In this document: one piece after another, positions 27,187 through 36,021 of the stretch
Layout of the letters: every line of letters begins with the position of its first letter
Numbering within the stretch: the first letter of the stretch is position 1
DNA from: Pseudobdellovibrionaceae bacterium
GTDB taxonomy: Bacteria; Bdellovibrionota; Bdellovibrionia; Bdellovibrionales; Bdellovibrionaceae
NCBI GenBank assembly: GCA_016719575.1
Contig: JADJYV010000002.1
Location: 496,001-560,000 of the forward strand
Direction: 5' to 3'
DNA: 64,000 nt
Program-made: the position numbers and the translations under genes
Notes under the pieces: model-generated
Databases searched by the model: none
What the model was told of the DNA's origin: nothing
What the model saw: the letters and a program-made list of their open reading frames with translations, nothing else

Positions 27187-27675
27187 ATGACTGCTCAAGA
27201 AATTATGGAAGCAACCCTCAATGTTCGCGGCTCTTTGCTCGCTTTACAAAAAGAACTTCTTAACTATCTCAAAGATGTTTTTGAGAAAGAAAGCGGCAGA
27301 ATCGTTCCCCCAGGAGAGTGGTTGCAGGTTCTAATGGTCTCGCAGAGATACGAATGGTTAAGGGAGTTAACCTCTCTCATTGCCGATATTGATCTTTTGA
27401 CTGAGCTCCAGGTGGTTTCTCCCGATCAAGCTGCCATCGCTCGCTCTGAAGTTGAAAGATTATTTTTTACAGTTGATTCCATTTCAGAATTTAGCAAGTT
27501 TTACCGCCAACTCATGACTACGGGCGCCCCCTTTATACTCACTCAGGGGCATTTGCGCGCAGCCATTCAGAAACTTCCGGCAAAGCAAAGGCCTCATTCC
27601 CATGAACAATCCCTGGAGGCGAGAAAAACTTGGCATGAGGAACACAAAGTCCAATTTCGCAAACGCCGCTCTTAA
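27187..27675 (+). CDS. Conserved-looking protein of unknown function
   Basis: 162 residues, soluble, mostly helical, no signal peptide. It begins with a strong GGAGG site. Features: LRELTSLIADIDLL and SEVERLFF helices and a basic C-terminus ending HKVQFRKRRS. I recognise no domain. It follows the cyclic-nucleotide-binding gene by 42 bp on the same strand and may be its partner. Confidence 0.7.
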   Translation: MTAQEIMEATLNVRGSLLALQKELLNYLKDVFEKESGRIVPPGEWLQVLMVSQRYEWLRELTSLIADIDLLTELQVVSPDQAAIARSEVERLFFTVDSISEFSKFYRQLMTTGAPFILTQGHLRAAIQKLPAKQRPHSHEQSLEARKTWHEEHKVQFRKRRS

Positions 27676-27795
27676 TCAAAATGACGCTGCAAGCTAACGC
27701 GGAGCCTGCAAAATGTTCTAATCTCTCTTTGCCGCTCAATTAACTTGTCTATAAAATGGGCCTGTTCATGGATGAATACCACTGAAGGACTCAAT

Positions 27796-27936
27796 ATGGA
27801 TACCAAAGTGACGAATAACAAAACTGAAAAAGAAGTTCCAATAACCACCTCGGGTAGTGCTAAACAAGCTTCAAGCTCAGATTCTAGCCGCCCCCTAACT
27901 AAACGTCGCCCTCGGCGTCGCTTGCCCTCTTGGTAG
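27796..27936 (+). CDS. Small Ser/Thr-rich protein with basic C-terminus
   Basis: 46 residues from ATG 27796 with AAGGA at 6-nt spacing. Composition: a polar Ser/Thr/Lys-rich body and an Arg-rich end (TKRRPRRRLPSW). The next gene starts 13 bp later, so it could be a short coupled leader gene. Too small to assign; support is the ribosome site and its position. Confidence 0.4.
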   Translation: MDTKVTNNKTEKEVPITTSGSAKQASSSDSSRPLTKRRPRRRLPSW

Positions 27937-27949
27937 AAAAGGCATACCG

Positions 27950-29464
27950 GTGCTATTAGAGGTTTGGAAAAAATCAAATGCTTTGCAAAAGGCTTTTATA
28001 GTTTTTGCTTTAAGCGTGTTATTTCGCGTGACCTTCGCCTCCTTGATCGGTCTAGCAGACGATGAGGCCTATCACTGGAGTTGGACAAAAAACCTCTCTC
28101 TCTCTTACTATGATCATCCAGCGATGATTGCGTGGCTTGAATCCCTAACGACAAGCCTTCTAGGAGATACAAATTGGGGCGTGCGCTTGCCCTCCTTCTT
28201 GTGCTATTTGGCAACCGGCTTTGTTCTTTGGAGACTCGCGAGTGACATGTTCGGCATTTGGGCCGCAAATTTTGCGGTCTTTCTCATGCTCTGGACGCCT
28301 CTTTGGGGCTTTGGCGGGTACGTAGCTTCACCTGAAACTCCCTTTATGCTCTGTTGGGTCAGTGCCGCTTACGTCTTTTGGCAATCTGTCCGTGAGGATG
28401 GTCGTGGCTGGCCTCTCAAGAGATCCTGGATTTACCTCGGGATTCTTATGGGGCTTGGATTAAATTCAAAATTCATTATCGCACTTCTTGCTCCAGGGTT
28501 CGGCCTGTATCTTCTTTTGACTCCAGCACACCGCAAAGACCTTCTAAAAAAATGGCCCTGGATTGGATTTGCAATTGCCGCCCTGCTTTGTGTGCCAATT
28601 TTTATTTGGAATCACAACCATGATTGGCCTGGGTTTCGCTACCAATTCCACGAGCGGCACACAACGACAACTTTCGATATTTCTCGATGGTTCCAATTTC
28701 TAACGGCCCAAATTCTCTTTTATAGTCCCGTTCCGTTCGTAATCATGCTCTACACATTTGGATATTCATTCTATAAGCGTCGTGAGCCGCGCTGGCGTTG
28801 GCTATTCTGCCTCACCCTTCCGAGCATCTTAATTTTTTATTTTCAGCCTCTCTGGGCCGAATACAAACCCCACTGGAGTGGGCCAGCCTTTTTACTTTTG
28901 GCGACGGGAGCCGGTGCCCTTTGGGAAAATTCTCCTGTCAGAAAAAAAATTACACAAGGAACATTGGCTTTTTTAATTCCACTAAATATCATTCTTTACC
29001 TTCCCTTCGTCTACCCCTGGATGCCAAAAGTTTATCGAACCATAAACCCAAACTCTACCTGGCAACCAAAGTGGGATCTCAGCAATGAATTTCATGGTTG
29101 GATTGAGCTTGGAGATTACATCAATAGACGCCAACGAGAGATTCATGCCGAGAGCGGAAGAAAACCCTTTATCGCGAGCCACCGCTACGAAACAACTGCC
29201 CAAGCTTATTATGGCACAAAACAACGCGTCTTTATGCTCAGTACAACGAAAAGTCAGTACACTGTGACTCAGTCGGCACGAGAGATTGAGGACCTCAAGG
29301 GGTCAACAGCCTTGTTTGTCACTACCGACAAGTATCCAACAAATCCGGTTGATTGGGCCTATTTTGATAATTGCAAATTCGAAGAATTTAAAACGTTTCG
29401 CGATGATGAAGTTTCAAGAATTTTTACGATTGGGATTTGCCGCAACTTCCAGGGCATCAAATAA
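27950..29464 (+). CDS. Membrane glycosyltransferase, GT39/ArnT-like
   Basis: 504 residues from GTG 27950. About ten to twelve membrane helices. The N-terminal loop ADDEAYHWSW followed by YYDHPAMIAWL is the signature of the PMT/ArnT superfamily (GT-C fold), the Asp-Glu pair being the catalytic site. These enzymes move a sugar from a polyprenyl-phosphate carrier to protein or lipid A on the outer face of the inner membrane. Acceptor unknown here. A soluble C-terminal region covers about residues 370-504. A hairpin terminator follows. Confidence 0.85.
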   Translation: MLLEVWKKSNALQKAFIVFALSVLFRVTFASLIGLADDEAYHWSWTKNLSLSYYDHPAMIAWLESLTTSLLGDTNWGVRLPSFLCYLATGFVLWRLASDMFGIWAANFAVFLMLWTPLWGFGGYVASPETPFMLCWVSAAYVFWQSVREDGRGWPLKRSWIYLGILMGLGLNSKFIIALLAPGFGLYLLLTPAHRKDLLKKWPWIGFAIAALLCVPIFIWNHNHDWPGFRYQFHERHTTTTFDISRWFQFLTAQILFYSPVPFVIMLYTFGYSFYKRREPRWRWLFCLTLPSILIFYFQPLWAEYKPHWSGPAFLLLATGAGALWENSPVRKKITQGTLAFLIPLNIILYLPFVYPWMPKVYRTINPNSTWQPKWDLSNEFHGWIELGDYINRRQREIHAESGRKPFIASHRYETTAQAYYGTKQRVFMLSTTKSQYTVTQSAREIEDLKGSTALFVTTDKYPTNPVDWAYFDNCKFEEFKTFRDDEVSRIFTIGICRNFQGIK

Positions 29465-29473
29465 AAATCTGGC

Positions 29474-29516
29474 AAAAAAAAAGCTCGGCTGAAATGCCGA
29501 GCCTTTACATTTTTTC
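29474..29516. terminator. Bidirectional intrinsic terminator
   Basis: GCTCGGC (29483-29489) and GCCGAGC (29496-29502) form a 7-bp stem. Nine A to its left make a strong T-run for the minus-strand gene 29530-30093; TTTACATTTTTT to its right serves the plus-strand glycosyltransferase. Confidence 0.82.
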
Positions 29517-29529
29517 TTAAAATAAAAGA

Positions 29530-30093
29530 TTAGCGCCGAGGCCCCTCTTTACAATAAAATTGACCGCCCACCTCAACAAAACCGTCAGGTCGGCTTCGGC
29601 GAGGATCATAGTGTAACCAGTGAAGCATGGGGCCCTCGTTTGTATAAACGAACTGTCCACCCATTGACACGACATCACCAACTTTCAGAGGGACTCTCTC
29701 GCAGTTTTCCATATCAGAGTTGTAAACAGCCTGCATAGTTGCTCCGCTAGAAAGTCGGACCATCCACTTTTGGTGTCGCAATCCACTATTATCATCAGGC
29801 AACAATTTCACAACGACCATCCCCGATCCCTGAATATAATCAACGCGGCGCCGGCGCTCCACCGCTGCAACGATTTGCTTATCTCCGTTCGGAGCATTTT
29901 GCTCGCCAACAAATCTTTGATCTACCTCTACTTCGTCTTTCGTTTTTGGGTAATTGTTCTGACGGGGATAATCACGATTGTAATCACTATTTCTCTTTTG
30001 AATAACCAACGGAGCCTGAAAGTCGTAGGCATACGCAGAGGTGTAAACTGCAGAAATTAAGACCAAACTAGCTATCACTAACTTTTTAATCAC
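29530..30093 (-). CDS. Secreted DUF3465-type protein
   Basis: 187 residues, signal peptide about 1-22. The C-terminal 100 residues match the pattern I know for DUF3465: LLPDDNSGLRHQKW, GDVVSMGGQFVY, and MLHWLHYDP followed by a Gly-rich end. This fold is small and beta-rich, probably OB-like; the function of the family is unknown. The N-terminal part is Asn/Arg/Tyr-rich and unstructured. Own terminator; no operon partners. Confidence 0.72.
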   Translation of the reverse strand: MIKKLVIASLVLISAVYTSAYAYDFQAPLVIQKRNSDYNRDYPRQNNYPKTKDEVEVDQRFVGEQNAPNGDKQIVAAVERRRRVDYIQGSGMVVVKLLPDDNSGLRHQKWMVRLSSGATMQAVYNSDMENCERVPLKVGDVVSMGGQFVYTNEGPMLHWLHYDPRRSRPDGFVEVGGQFYCKEGPRR

Positions 30094-30351
30094 AAAGCCC
30101 CCTCAATTTTAAAAGTTTTAAATCCTGATTTCGGACAGTCCTTTATGCGGAACCTAAGTTCAACAATAAATCTTTTACAGAGACCAAAGTTTGATTGCGT
30201 TGCGCGTTATCGAGGCCGTAATGGCCCCTATTTTTGAATTTTTTTCACTAAACACCTTGATAAATAACTTGAAACTGCTTTAGTCTCTGGACGGATATTG
30301 AAACCGCGGAATGACAGCGGTTCCAGAAAACAACAATTCAAGGAGATAATA

Positions 30352-30624
30352 ATGAAAGCAATTCTTTCAGCAATCGTGACCCTTTCTGCAGTCGCTGCCT
30401 TTGCAGCACCAGCAGCTAAAACTGCGCCAGCAACTACAACTACAACTGCTACAACAACAACTACAACTACAACTGCTCCCGCAGCAGCAACAACTGGTAA
30501 AGAAACAAAAGCTCCAGGCAAAGCTATGACTAAAGAAGAAGCTGAAAAAACTTGCACTTCTAAGAAAGCTGACAAAGCTGCTTGGGATGCTTGTTTGAAA
30601 GAGCACACGACTACAAAAATGTAA
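30352..30624 (+). CDS. Small secreted Thr/Ala-rich protein
   Basis: 90 residues from ATG 30352, placed 6 nt after AAGGAG; the longer frame from 30298 lacks such a site. Signal peptide about 1-18, then a linker made almost only of Thr, Ala and Pro (about residues 20-48, with runs of five to eight Thr), then a Lys-rich domain with two Cys (EKTCTSKKADK and WDACLKEH). The Cys spacing vaguely recalls PsiF repeats, not enough to assign. Probably a periplasmic or surface peptide with one disulphide. Followed by a terminator. Confidence 0.75.
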   Translation: MKAILSAIVTLSAVAAFAAPAAKTAPATTTTTATTTTTTTTAPAAATTGKETKAPGKAMTKEEAEKTCTSKKADKAAWDACLKEHTTTKM

Positions 30625-30649
30625 TTTTTGTTTTACATTTGCAGTGAAA

Positions 30650-30683
30650 TAAAAAAGCCTCTCTAAATGAGAGGCTTTTTTTA
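30650..30683. terminator. Bidirectional intrinsic terminator
   Basis: GCCTCTC (30657-30663) pairs with GAGAGGC (30669-30675), with A6 on the left and T7 on the right. It ends the small secreted gene (plus) and overlaps the last codons of greB (minus). Confidence 0.85.
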
Positions 30684-31157
30684 TTTGTATTCTATTTTTT
30701 CAATAGTGACATGCTCATCCCCTGCGGGCTTATGAATCACAACCTCATCTCCATGAGTCTTTCCTAGAAGGGCTCGAGCAACAGGAGACTTCCACGAGAT
30801 TTTTCCGACTTTGGGGTCAAACTCATCCACACCAACAATCTGATATGTGATTTCATTTTCTTCTTCGTTCAAAATCGTGACGGTGGCCCCAAAAACAACC
30901 TTAGAAGATTTTATGTGCACGGGGTCAACAACTTCTGCGTCCTCGATTCGTTTAATCAAAAATCGAGCTCTTTTATCGATTTCTCGTAGACGTTTCTTTC
31001 CATACTGATAGTCGGCGTTCTCTGAGCGGTCACCGTTGCTAGCCGCCCAAGCTACGATCTCCACAATTTTGGGCCGTTCGATATGCATTAACTCATTGTA
31101 CTCGGTTTTGAGTCTCTCAAGGCCATTGGGAGTGATATAATTTTTAGTTTGATCCAT
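30681..31157 (-). CDS. greB: Transcription elongation factor GreB
   Basis: 158 residues from ATG 31157. Cleavage factor that rescues backtracked RNA polymerase. An N-terminal coiled-coil hairpin carries the acidic tip in NGDRSENADYQYGKKRL, where the Asp-Glu pair coordinates the metal in the secondary channel, and WAASNGDRSE with KKRLREIDKRARFL favours GreB over GreA. The C-terminal FKBP-like domain follows (ARALLGKTHGDEVVI). Only 4 bp from the end of the nitronate monooxygenase gene, so probably cotranscribed. Confidence 0.93.
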   Translation of the reverse strand: MDQTKNYITPNGLERLKTEYNELMHIERPKIVEIVAWAASNGDRSENADYQYGKKRLREIDKRARFLIKRIEDAEVVDPVHIKSSKVVFGATVTILNEEENEITYQIVGVDEFDPKVGKISWKSPVARALLGKTHGDEVVIHKPAGDEHVTIEKIEYK

Positions 31158-31161
31158 GTTG

Positions 31162-32319
31162 CTAAAGTAGCAGCGAATCCTTCTGATGAGCACGAATATC
31201 TTTAGGTGCTTCGACATCAGCAACATAAGGAATATTTTGAAGTTCGCACATAAGTTCACGAACACTCACAATGCGATCTATACGATGGGCGTTAGCACCT
31301 ACCGTATAGAGATTCTTTTCAGTTGGACCATTGAGGTCAATTGATGCCAATAGACCGTTACAAATACAAAAAGTTTTTTCATTTTCATGCTTAGAAGGAC
31401 AGTGCCCCTTATTCAACAAATACCCCTTGTCGCACTTTGGAGCCCGCTCTCTCGCTAACGCTTGCTGATAAAAAGGAGATTGCTTTATAACATGGAAAAG
31501 CATTCCACACGGGGATCCGGGTTTGCTCGCAAGCTCGATGTCATCCTCAGTACATTCAACTAGCATTTTTTTATATTCCGCATTGGCACCGGACTCATAG
31601 GTCGCAAGAAAACGAGTCCCCATTTGCACACCGGTGCAACCCATATCAAGGTATTTTTTAATATCTTCATGGGTGTAAATACCACCGGCCGCAATCACTG
31701 GAATATTGCCCCAGTCCTTAACGACTTCAAAGACATCCGCTAAAAGATTATCTAAATGATTCTCGGGTGCCAGCGCCTCAGCAACGTCTCGCCATGCAAT
31801 ATGACCTCCCGCTCTAGGCCCTTCAACGACCACGGCGTCAGGCAATCGTCCCGTACGCTTCCAACGTTTAAAAATAATTTCCATAGCCCGTCCAGAGGAT
31901 ACAATTGGAACCAAAGCAACTTCTTGGCTTCGTTCATGGCGAAGGGCAATTTCTGGAAGTGCCATTGGCAATCCTGCGCCACTAATGATGGCATCTACGC
32001 CGCCATCCATAGAACCAAGAACAGAATCTTCATACTGATTGATGACGGCCACCATGATGTTCATGCCGATGGCACCGCCGCTTCCTAAAACTTTTGCGTC
32101 GCGCACATCCTGAGCTGCGGCCTCCCGCGCTTTCAACTTCTGGCCATGGCGTTTTGAAACAATACGATCAAGACCTGCACTCGATAAAACGCCCATTCCG
32201 CCTTCACGAGCAACAGCCCCGGCCAAAGTATAGCTTGAAAGACCAATTCCCATGCCGCCCTGAATAATTGGCACACGAACTTCTGTATTCCTGAGTTTCA
32301 TCTTTGGAAATGGGATCAC
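31162..32319 (-). CDS. Nitronate monooxygenase-type flavoprotein
   Basis: 385 residues from GTG 32319 with GGAGGA upstream. FMN-dependent TIM barrel of the nitronate monooxygenase (formerly 2-nitropropane dioxygenase)/FabK superfamily: PIIQGGMGIGLSS at the N-terminus, ISGAGLPMALPE, VVEGPRAGGH, PVIAAGGIYTHED and GCTGVQMGTRFLAT for phosphate binding. A C-terminal extension of about 90 residues is Cys-rich (CDKGYLLNKGHC and FCICNG), which could bind metal. Oxidises alkyl nitronates, or acts as an enoyl reductase; the exact substrate is uncertain. Confidence 0.85.
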   Translation of the reverse strand: MIPFPKMKLRNTEVRVPIIQGGMGIGLSSYTLAGAVAREGGMGVLSSAGLDRIVSKRHGQKLKAREAAAQDVRDAKVLGSGGAIGMNIMVAVINQYEDSVLGSMDGGVDAIISGAGLPMALPEIALRHERSQEVALVPIVSSGRAMEIIFKRWKRTGRLPDAVVVEGPRAGGHIAWRDVAEALAPENHLDNLLADVFEVVKDWGNIPVIAAGGIYTHEDIKKYLDMGCTGVQMGTRFLATYESGANAEYKKMLVECTEDDIELASKPGSPCGMLFHVIKQSPFYQQALARERAPKCDKGYLLNKGHCPSKHENEKTFCICNGLLASIDLNGPTEKNLYTVGANAHRIDRIVSVRELMCELQNIPYVADVEAPKDIRAHQKDSLLL

Positions 32320-32530
32320 GTTCGTCCTCCTCGTTAATGCCGGAACCTGTGACAGCCGACAATATCGGAGTGTCGTGGTCTAGTATAGAATAATTCATAC
32401 TTTTGTCATATCGAGTTTGTAAATTCTTACACCCTACAATTACCAGCACGCAAGTCTGGACCTCGATTTTAGTCTAAGTACGCTAAACTATTGAACTAAT
32501 TATGCCGAGAGGACTTGCAGGAGGTCTCAT

Positions 32531-34378
32531 ATGAGATCGCAATGGAAACGTTTGATGTGGGCGGCTTTACTTTCTTGCACTGGCTTCGGTGCAACATTTA
32601 CCTGGTATAATCTCTCAAAAAGCAAAACTCACCGTAATGTAAATGACAAGCCCCTCGCCTTTATTGGCAAGGCTGTGGACGAAATTCAACGCCGACCAGC
32701 AACGCGTTTGCTGTGGCAAGAAGTTGGAACCGGCGAGCCACTCTTTAACGGAGAGGCCATACGAACTTCAGAAAAAGGCGAAGTGCGCATTCAATTTGCT
32801 GACTCAGATCGCTATTTGGATCTCGAACCAGAATCCCTGATTGTTATTCAGCAGTCCAAAGGTGAGATTGCTCTCGATCTCATGGAAGGTAGTCTCTTTG
32901 TTGCTGCCGCCAAAGAAGGTTCTGGCACCGGTAATACGTCTCTCGTCTTAAACTCTGCATCGGGCAAAGTCGATTTGAGTAAAGCCTCGGCCAGTCTCTC
33001 TAAGTCGGGAGGAAACCAAGTTGATGTCCAAGTCTTAGAGGGCTCTGCCTCAATTAAAGGAAAAGATGGAAAGGACAATGTCATCAACTCTGGCAATTCA
33101 GGAGCACTTGGGGCCAATGGCCTCCAATTCAACAAAGCCGACTTGCAAATTCTCTCACCAACGATTGGCAAGGTTATATATGTTGACCCCGATGAAAAAG
33201 AAAACCTCATCTTTAAATGGAAAGGCTTTCCACCAAACCTCAAAGTCTCCCTCTATACAGGCTCGAGCCGCAAAGATTTAAAAGAGTGGAGTCAGATCAC
33301 GTCGATGGACAGCACCTCGCTCAAAACGTCTTTACCTCTAGGAAAGCCCTACTGGAAGCTGGTTGCGAAGAATGAAGAAACTCAAAAAATTATGGCAGAA
33401 AGTTCTATCTATCGTGCCGACATCCAGCCTCGATTTGCGCCAACTGTTTTGTTCCCATTAGCAGATGCAAAAATCCCGGCCCCCAAGGCCCCATTTGACA
33501 TGGCCTTTAAATGGCAAGCGGGCAACGAAACAAGTCGGATCGTTTTAGAGGTCGCAAAAGATCCAGCGCTTAAACAGAAAATAGCTACGAAGAATTTTAC
33601 AACTGAAGAAACCTTCACTCTTCCAGCCCTGTCTGAAGGAGAATACTTCTGGCGCATGAGCTCATATTATGAAGGCTCCGAAAAACCCGCAACCGGTAAA
33701 ATCCAAAAATTTACAATTACCAAAGCGGAAGAGAAAGTCGTTCCAAAGGATCCTGTTCAAATTGTGTGGACAGTGCCTGAAGATAAAATTCAATTCTACT
33801 TAGAAAATCCAAAGCTTGGCCTCTCATGGAACGGGACACGACTAGAAGACATTTCTATTTGGCGACTCAAGTACTTTGAAGAAAGCGAAGATTCCAGCAA
33901 AGCACAAAGCATGGAGTTAAAAGAAAATAAACAGGAGATCGCCGTTCAAAAACCAGGTCGCTATATTGCATCTATCGAAGCAATAGACAAAGAAGGAAAA
34001 GTGATCGGAAGTTCGTCACCACGTAAAATCGCAGTGGCCCCCCTTCCCCTTTTGCCTCCTCCCAAACTTTTGCCACTTGATGGAGGAAATCTGATGGCTG
34101 CCGCTGACGGCAGAACTGATCTGTCTTGGGAAAAAATTGACGGCGCGAAAGAATACATGCTGACCATTAGCAACAAGGAAGGCAAAGAGCTAAAAACGCT
34201 AAAATACACTAACAATCAAACAGCTCTAAAAAATTTGATGCCAGGAGAATACCAAGTCAAATTGATTGCTATTGATCAACATGGTCGACAAAGCGAAGCT
34301 GGATCGGCACGCACTCTCGTGGTTCCAAATAAGAGCAATTTAAAAGCTCCAACATTAAAGAAAATTAAGGTTAATTGA
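32531..34378 (+). CDS. FecR-domain envelope protein with Ig/FN3-like repeats
   Basis: 615 residues; one membrane segment or uncleaved signal (about 8-27). Residues about 60-190 are a FecR-type domain: an ALFNGEAIRTSEKGEVRI-like stretch, LDLEPESLIVI, and LDLMEGSLFVAAAK followed by repeats of beta strands. The rest holds three or four beta-sandwich repeats with LSWEKIDGAKEYMLTI-type strands, like FN3. FecR-type domains here likely sit in the periplasm and sense or scaffold. It overlaps the next gene (TGATG), and that gene is followed by a membrane adenylate cyclase: one operon. Confidence 0.85.
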   Translation: MRSQWKRLMWAALLSCTGFGATFTWYNLSKSKTHRNVNDKPLAFIGKAVDEIQRRPATRLLWQEVGTGEPLFNGEAIRTSEKGEVRIQFADSDRYLDLEPESLIVIQQSKGEIALDLMEGSLFVAAAKEGSGTGNTSLVLNSASGKVDLSKASASLSKSGGNQVDVQVLEGSASIKGKDGKDNVINSGNSGALGANGLQFNKADLQILSPTIGKVIYVDPDEKENLIFKWKGFPPNLKVSLYTGSSRKDLKEWSQITSMDSTSLKTSLPLGKPYWKLVAKNEETQKIMAESSIYRADIQPRFAPTVLFPLADAKIPAPKAPFDMAFKWQAGNETSRIVLEVAKDPALKQKIATKNFTTEETFTLPALSEGEYFWRMSSYYEGSEKPATGKIQKFTITKAEEKVVPKDPVQIVWTVPEDKIQFYLENPKLGLSWNGTRLEDISIWRLKYFEESEDSSKAQSMELKENKQEIAVQKPGRYIASIEAIDKEGKVIGSSSPRKIAVAPLPLLPPPKLLPLDGGNLMAAADGRTDLSWEKIDGAKEYMLTISNKEGKELKTLKYTNNQTALKNLMPGEYQVKLIAIDQHGRQSEAGSARTLVVPNKSNLKAPTLKKIKVN

Positions 34379-36006
34379 TGCGTTTTTGGCTCTGTCTCTT
34401 CCTATTACAATCGGTTTTTGCAAGCGTCAATCTTGCCTGGGCCGAGTCGTATCGCCGCGAAGTAAATTTCGAGTGGGAAGAAATTGCAGATGCCAAAGGG
34501 TATGACATCGAAATTCGCGGTCTAACAAAAGATGGCCCTGGAAAACCCCAAGTATATAAGACAAAAGAGGCTCTTTGGATCGGAAAACTGACTCCAGGAA
34601 AGTATACCATGTCCTTGCGTTCACGAGATATCCGCGGAGTCCCTGGCGAATGGAGCCCACCAAGTGAATTTGATGTCAGCTTGGATCCTGTCAAAATAAC
34701 CTTGCCCGCTCAAAATGCCGAAATCAAGGGTGATGATGAAAAAGAAATTTCTCAAAAGTTTGAATGGAGTCCCGTTGGCGGAGCTGATGAGTACCACTTC
34801 GAATTATCCTCTGACGATGGAAAAACGCAAATAATCGAAACTGTGAATAAAACGACTTACACCTCAAAAATCCCTGTTGCTCGCAACTATCAAGTTAAGA
34901 TCACAGCAAGTGGGTTAAATGGAATGCAAAGCGAATCAACTACGGTCGCCCAATTTGCTGTCATCGGAAAAAAATTAGCATTACCAAAAATCACCCCTCC
35001 CGATACCGAGTTCGTGCGTGAACTCCGCTGGAAAAAATCAGAATATTCTGAAAACTATGATCTCACTTTGAATCGCTTGAACCCTACTACAAAAAAATGG
35101 GAAAAGGTTCTTGCTCAAGAAAATATCACTGGGGACTCGTTTGAGTTTGATCCAAGCCACCCTGGAGGAACCTATAGTCTGCATGTTCAAGCAAAGGGAA
35201 AATTGCGATTAAATTCTGATCCTGCAAAAATAAATTTCAAAGTCGTCAATGGCAACCGATCGCCGGCCGCTGAATACACAGCGCTCGTAAGAAAATCTAT
35301 CGATCGTGTGAGTGGCTGGTATGGAATTGCTAGCTACCTGATTACACAAATTACTTATCGAGGCGAAACCCCCGAAACTGGCGGGCTAACCACGACTGTC
35401 GCTCTAGGGGGCACTGGTCGACTTGGTGGAGGTTTCTTTACCAAAGACAACAAATGGGGCTTTCTCGGAATCGTTGACATGAGCGGATTCACAATTTCAG
35501 ATAAAACTCGAACCTACTCCTCTATCGAGTTAAGTGGAATCTCTCGTTATGTTTCCGGAGATAGAGGGGAAACTCGCCTAATTGCTGGACTCTACTATAA
35601 AGAACTGCCACAAATGATCGGAACACCAAGCGCAGCTCCAGGCTCAAATTCCAACGTTAGTTTTGTTCAGTCAGCGGTGGGTGGTCCACATCTTGGCGTT
35701 GAGTACTGGCATTCCATCAGTCCAAAACTTGGTTTCCAAACAAACGCTCACGGCTATTACAGTTTATTGACAGTTAAGTCCCCCAATGGAAACAATGTAG
35801 AACCAAGACTTTCTTACCAAATTGGCCTGATGGGAAGCTATCGCGTCACCAATCAATTTACCGGATTGATGGGCATCACCCATCGTATCGATCAGCTGGC
35901 TTATCGAGCGAATAAGACTGGACTCTCAACACAGGGGACCGGCGATTTTGATGAAACACGCATTACTGGAAACTATTTAAGTTTTTATGCTGAATATGGA
36001 TTTTAA
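34378..36006 (+). CDS. FN3-like protein with predicted outer-membrane barrel
   Basis: 542 residues from ATG 34378, which shares bases with the stop of the FecR gene. Signal peptide about 1-21. Two to three beta-sandwich repeats (FEWEEIADAKGYDIEI, FEWSPVGGADEYHFEL, LRWKKSEYSENYDLTL) cover about 25-290. The last 240 residues alternate polar and hydrophobic residues and end in an aromatic (FYAEYGF), as expected of an outer-membrane beta barrel. Possibly the outer-membrane member of an envelope signalling chain with FecR and cyclase; this link is inference from gene order. Confidence 0.78.
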   Translation: MRFWLCLFLLQSVFASVNLAWAESYRREVNFEWEEIADAKGYDIEIRGLTKDGPGKPQVYKTKEALWIGKLTPGKYTMSLRSRDIRGVPGEWSPPSEFDVSLDPVKITLPAQNAEIKGDDEKEISQKFEWSPVGGADEYHFELSSDDGKTQIIETVNKTTYTSKIPVARNYQVKITASGLNGMQSESTTVAQFAVIGKKLALPKITPPDTEFVRELRWKKSEYSENYDLTLNRLNPTTKKWEKVLAQENITGDSFEFDPSHPGGTYSLHVQAKGKLRLNSDPAKINFKVVNGNRSPAAEYTALVRKSIDRVSGWYGIASYLITQITYRGETPETGGLTTTVALGGTGRLGGGFFTKDNKWGFLGIVDMSGFTISDKTRTYSSIELSGISRYVSGDRGETRLIAGLYYKELPQMIGTPSAAPGSNSNVSFVQSAVGGPHLGVEYWHSISPKLGFQTNAHGYYSLLTVKSPNGNNVEPRLSYQIGLMGSYRVTNQFTGLMGITHRIDQLAYRANKTGLSTQGTGDFDETRITGNYLSFYAEYGF

Positions 36007-36021
36007 TAACGGGAGAGGCCT

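Noticed and set aside
30420..30500. Triplet repeats considered as a tandem-repeat or CRISPR-like array
   Set aside because: They are Thr/Ala codons inside a gene with a clear start and ribosome site; there are no spacers.
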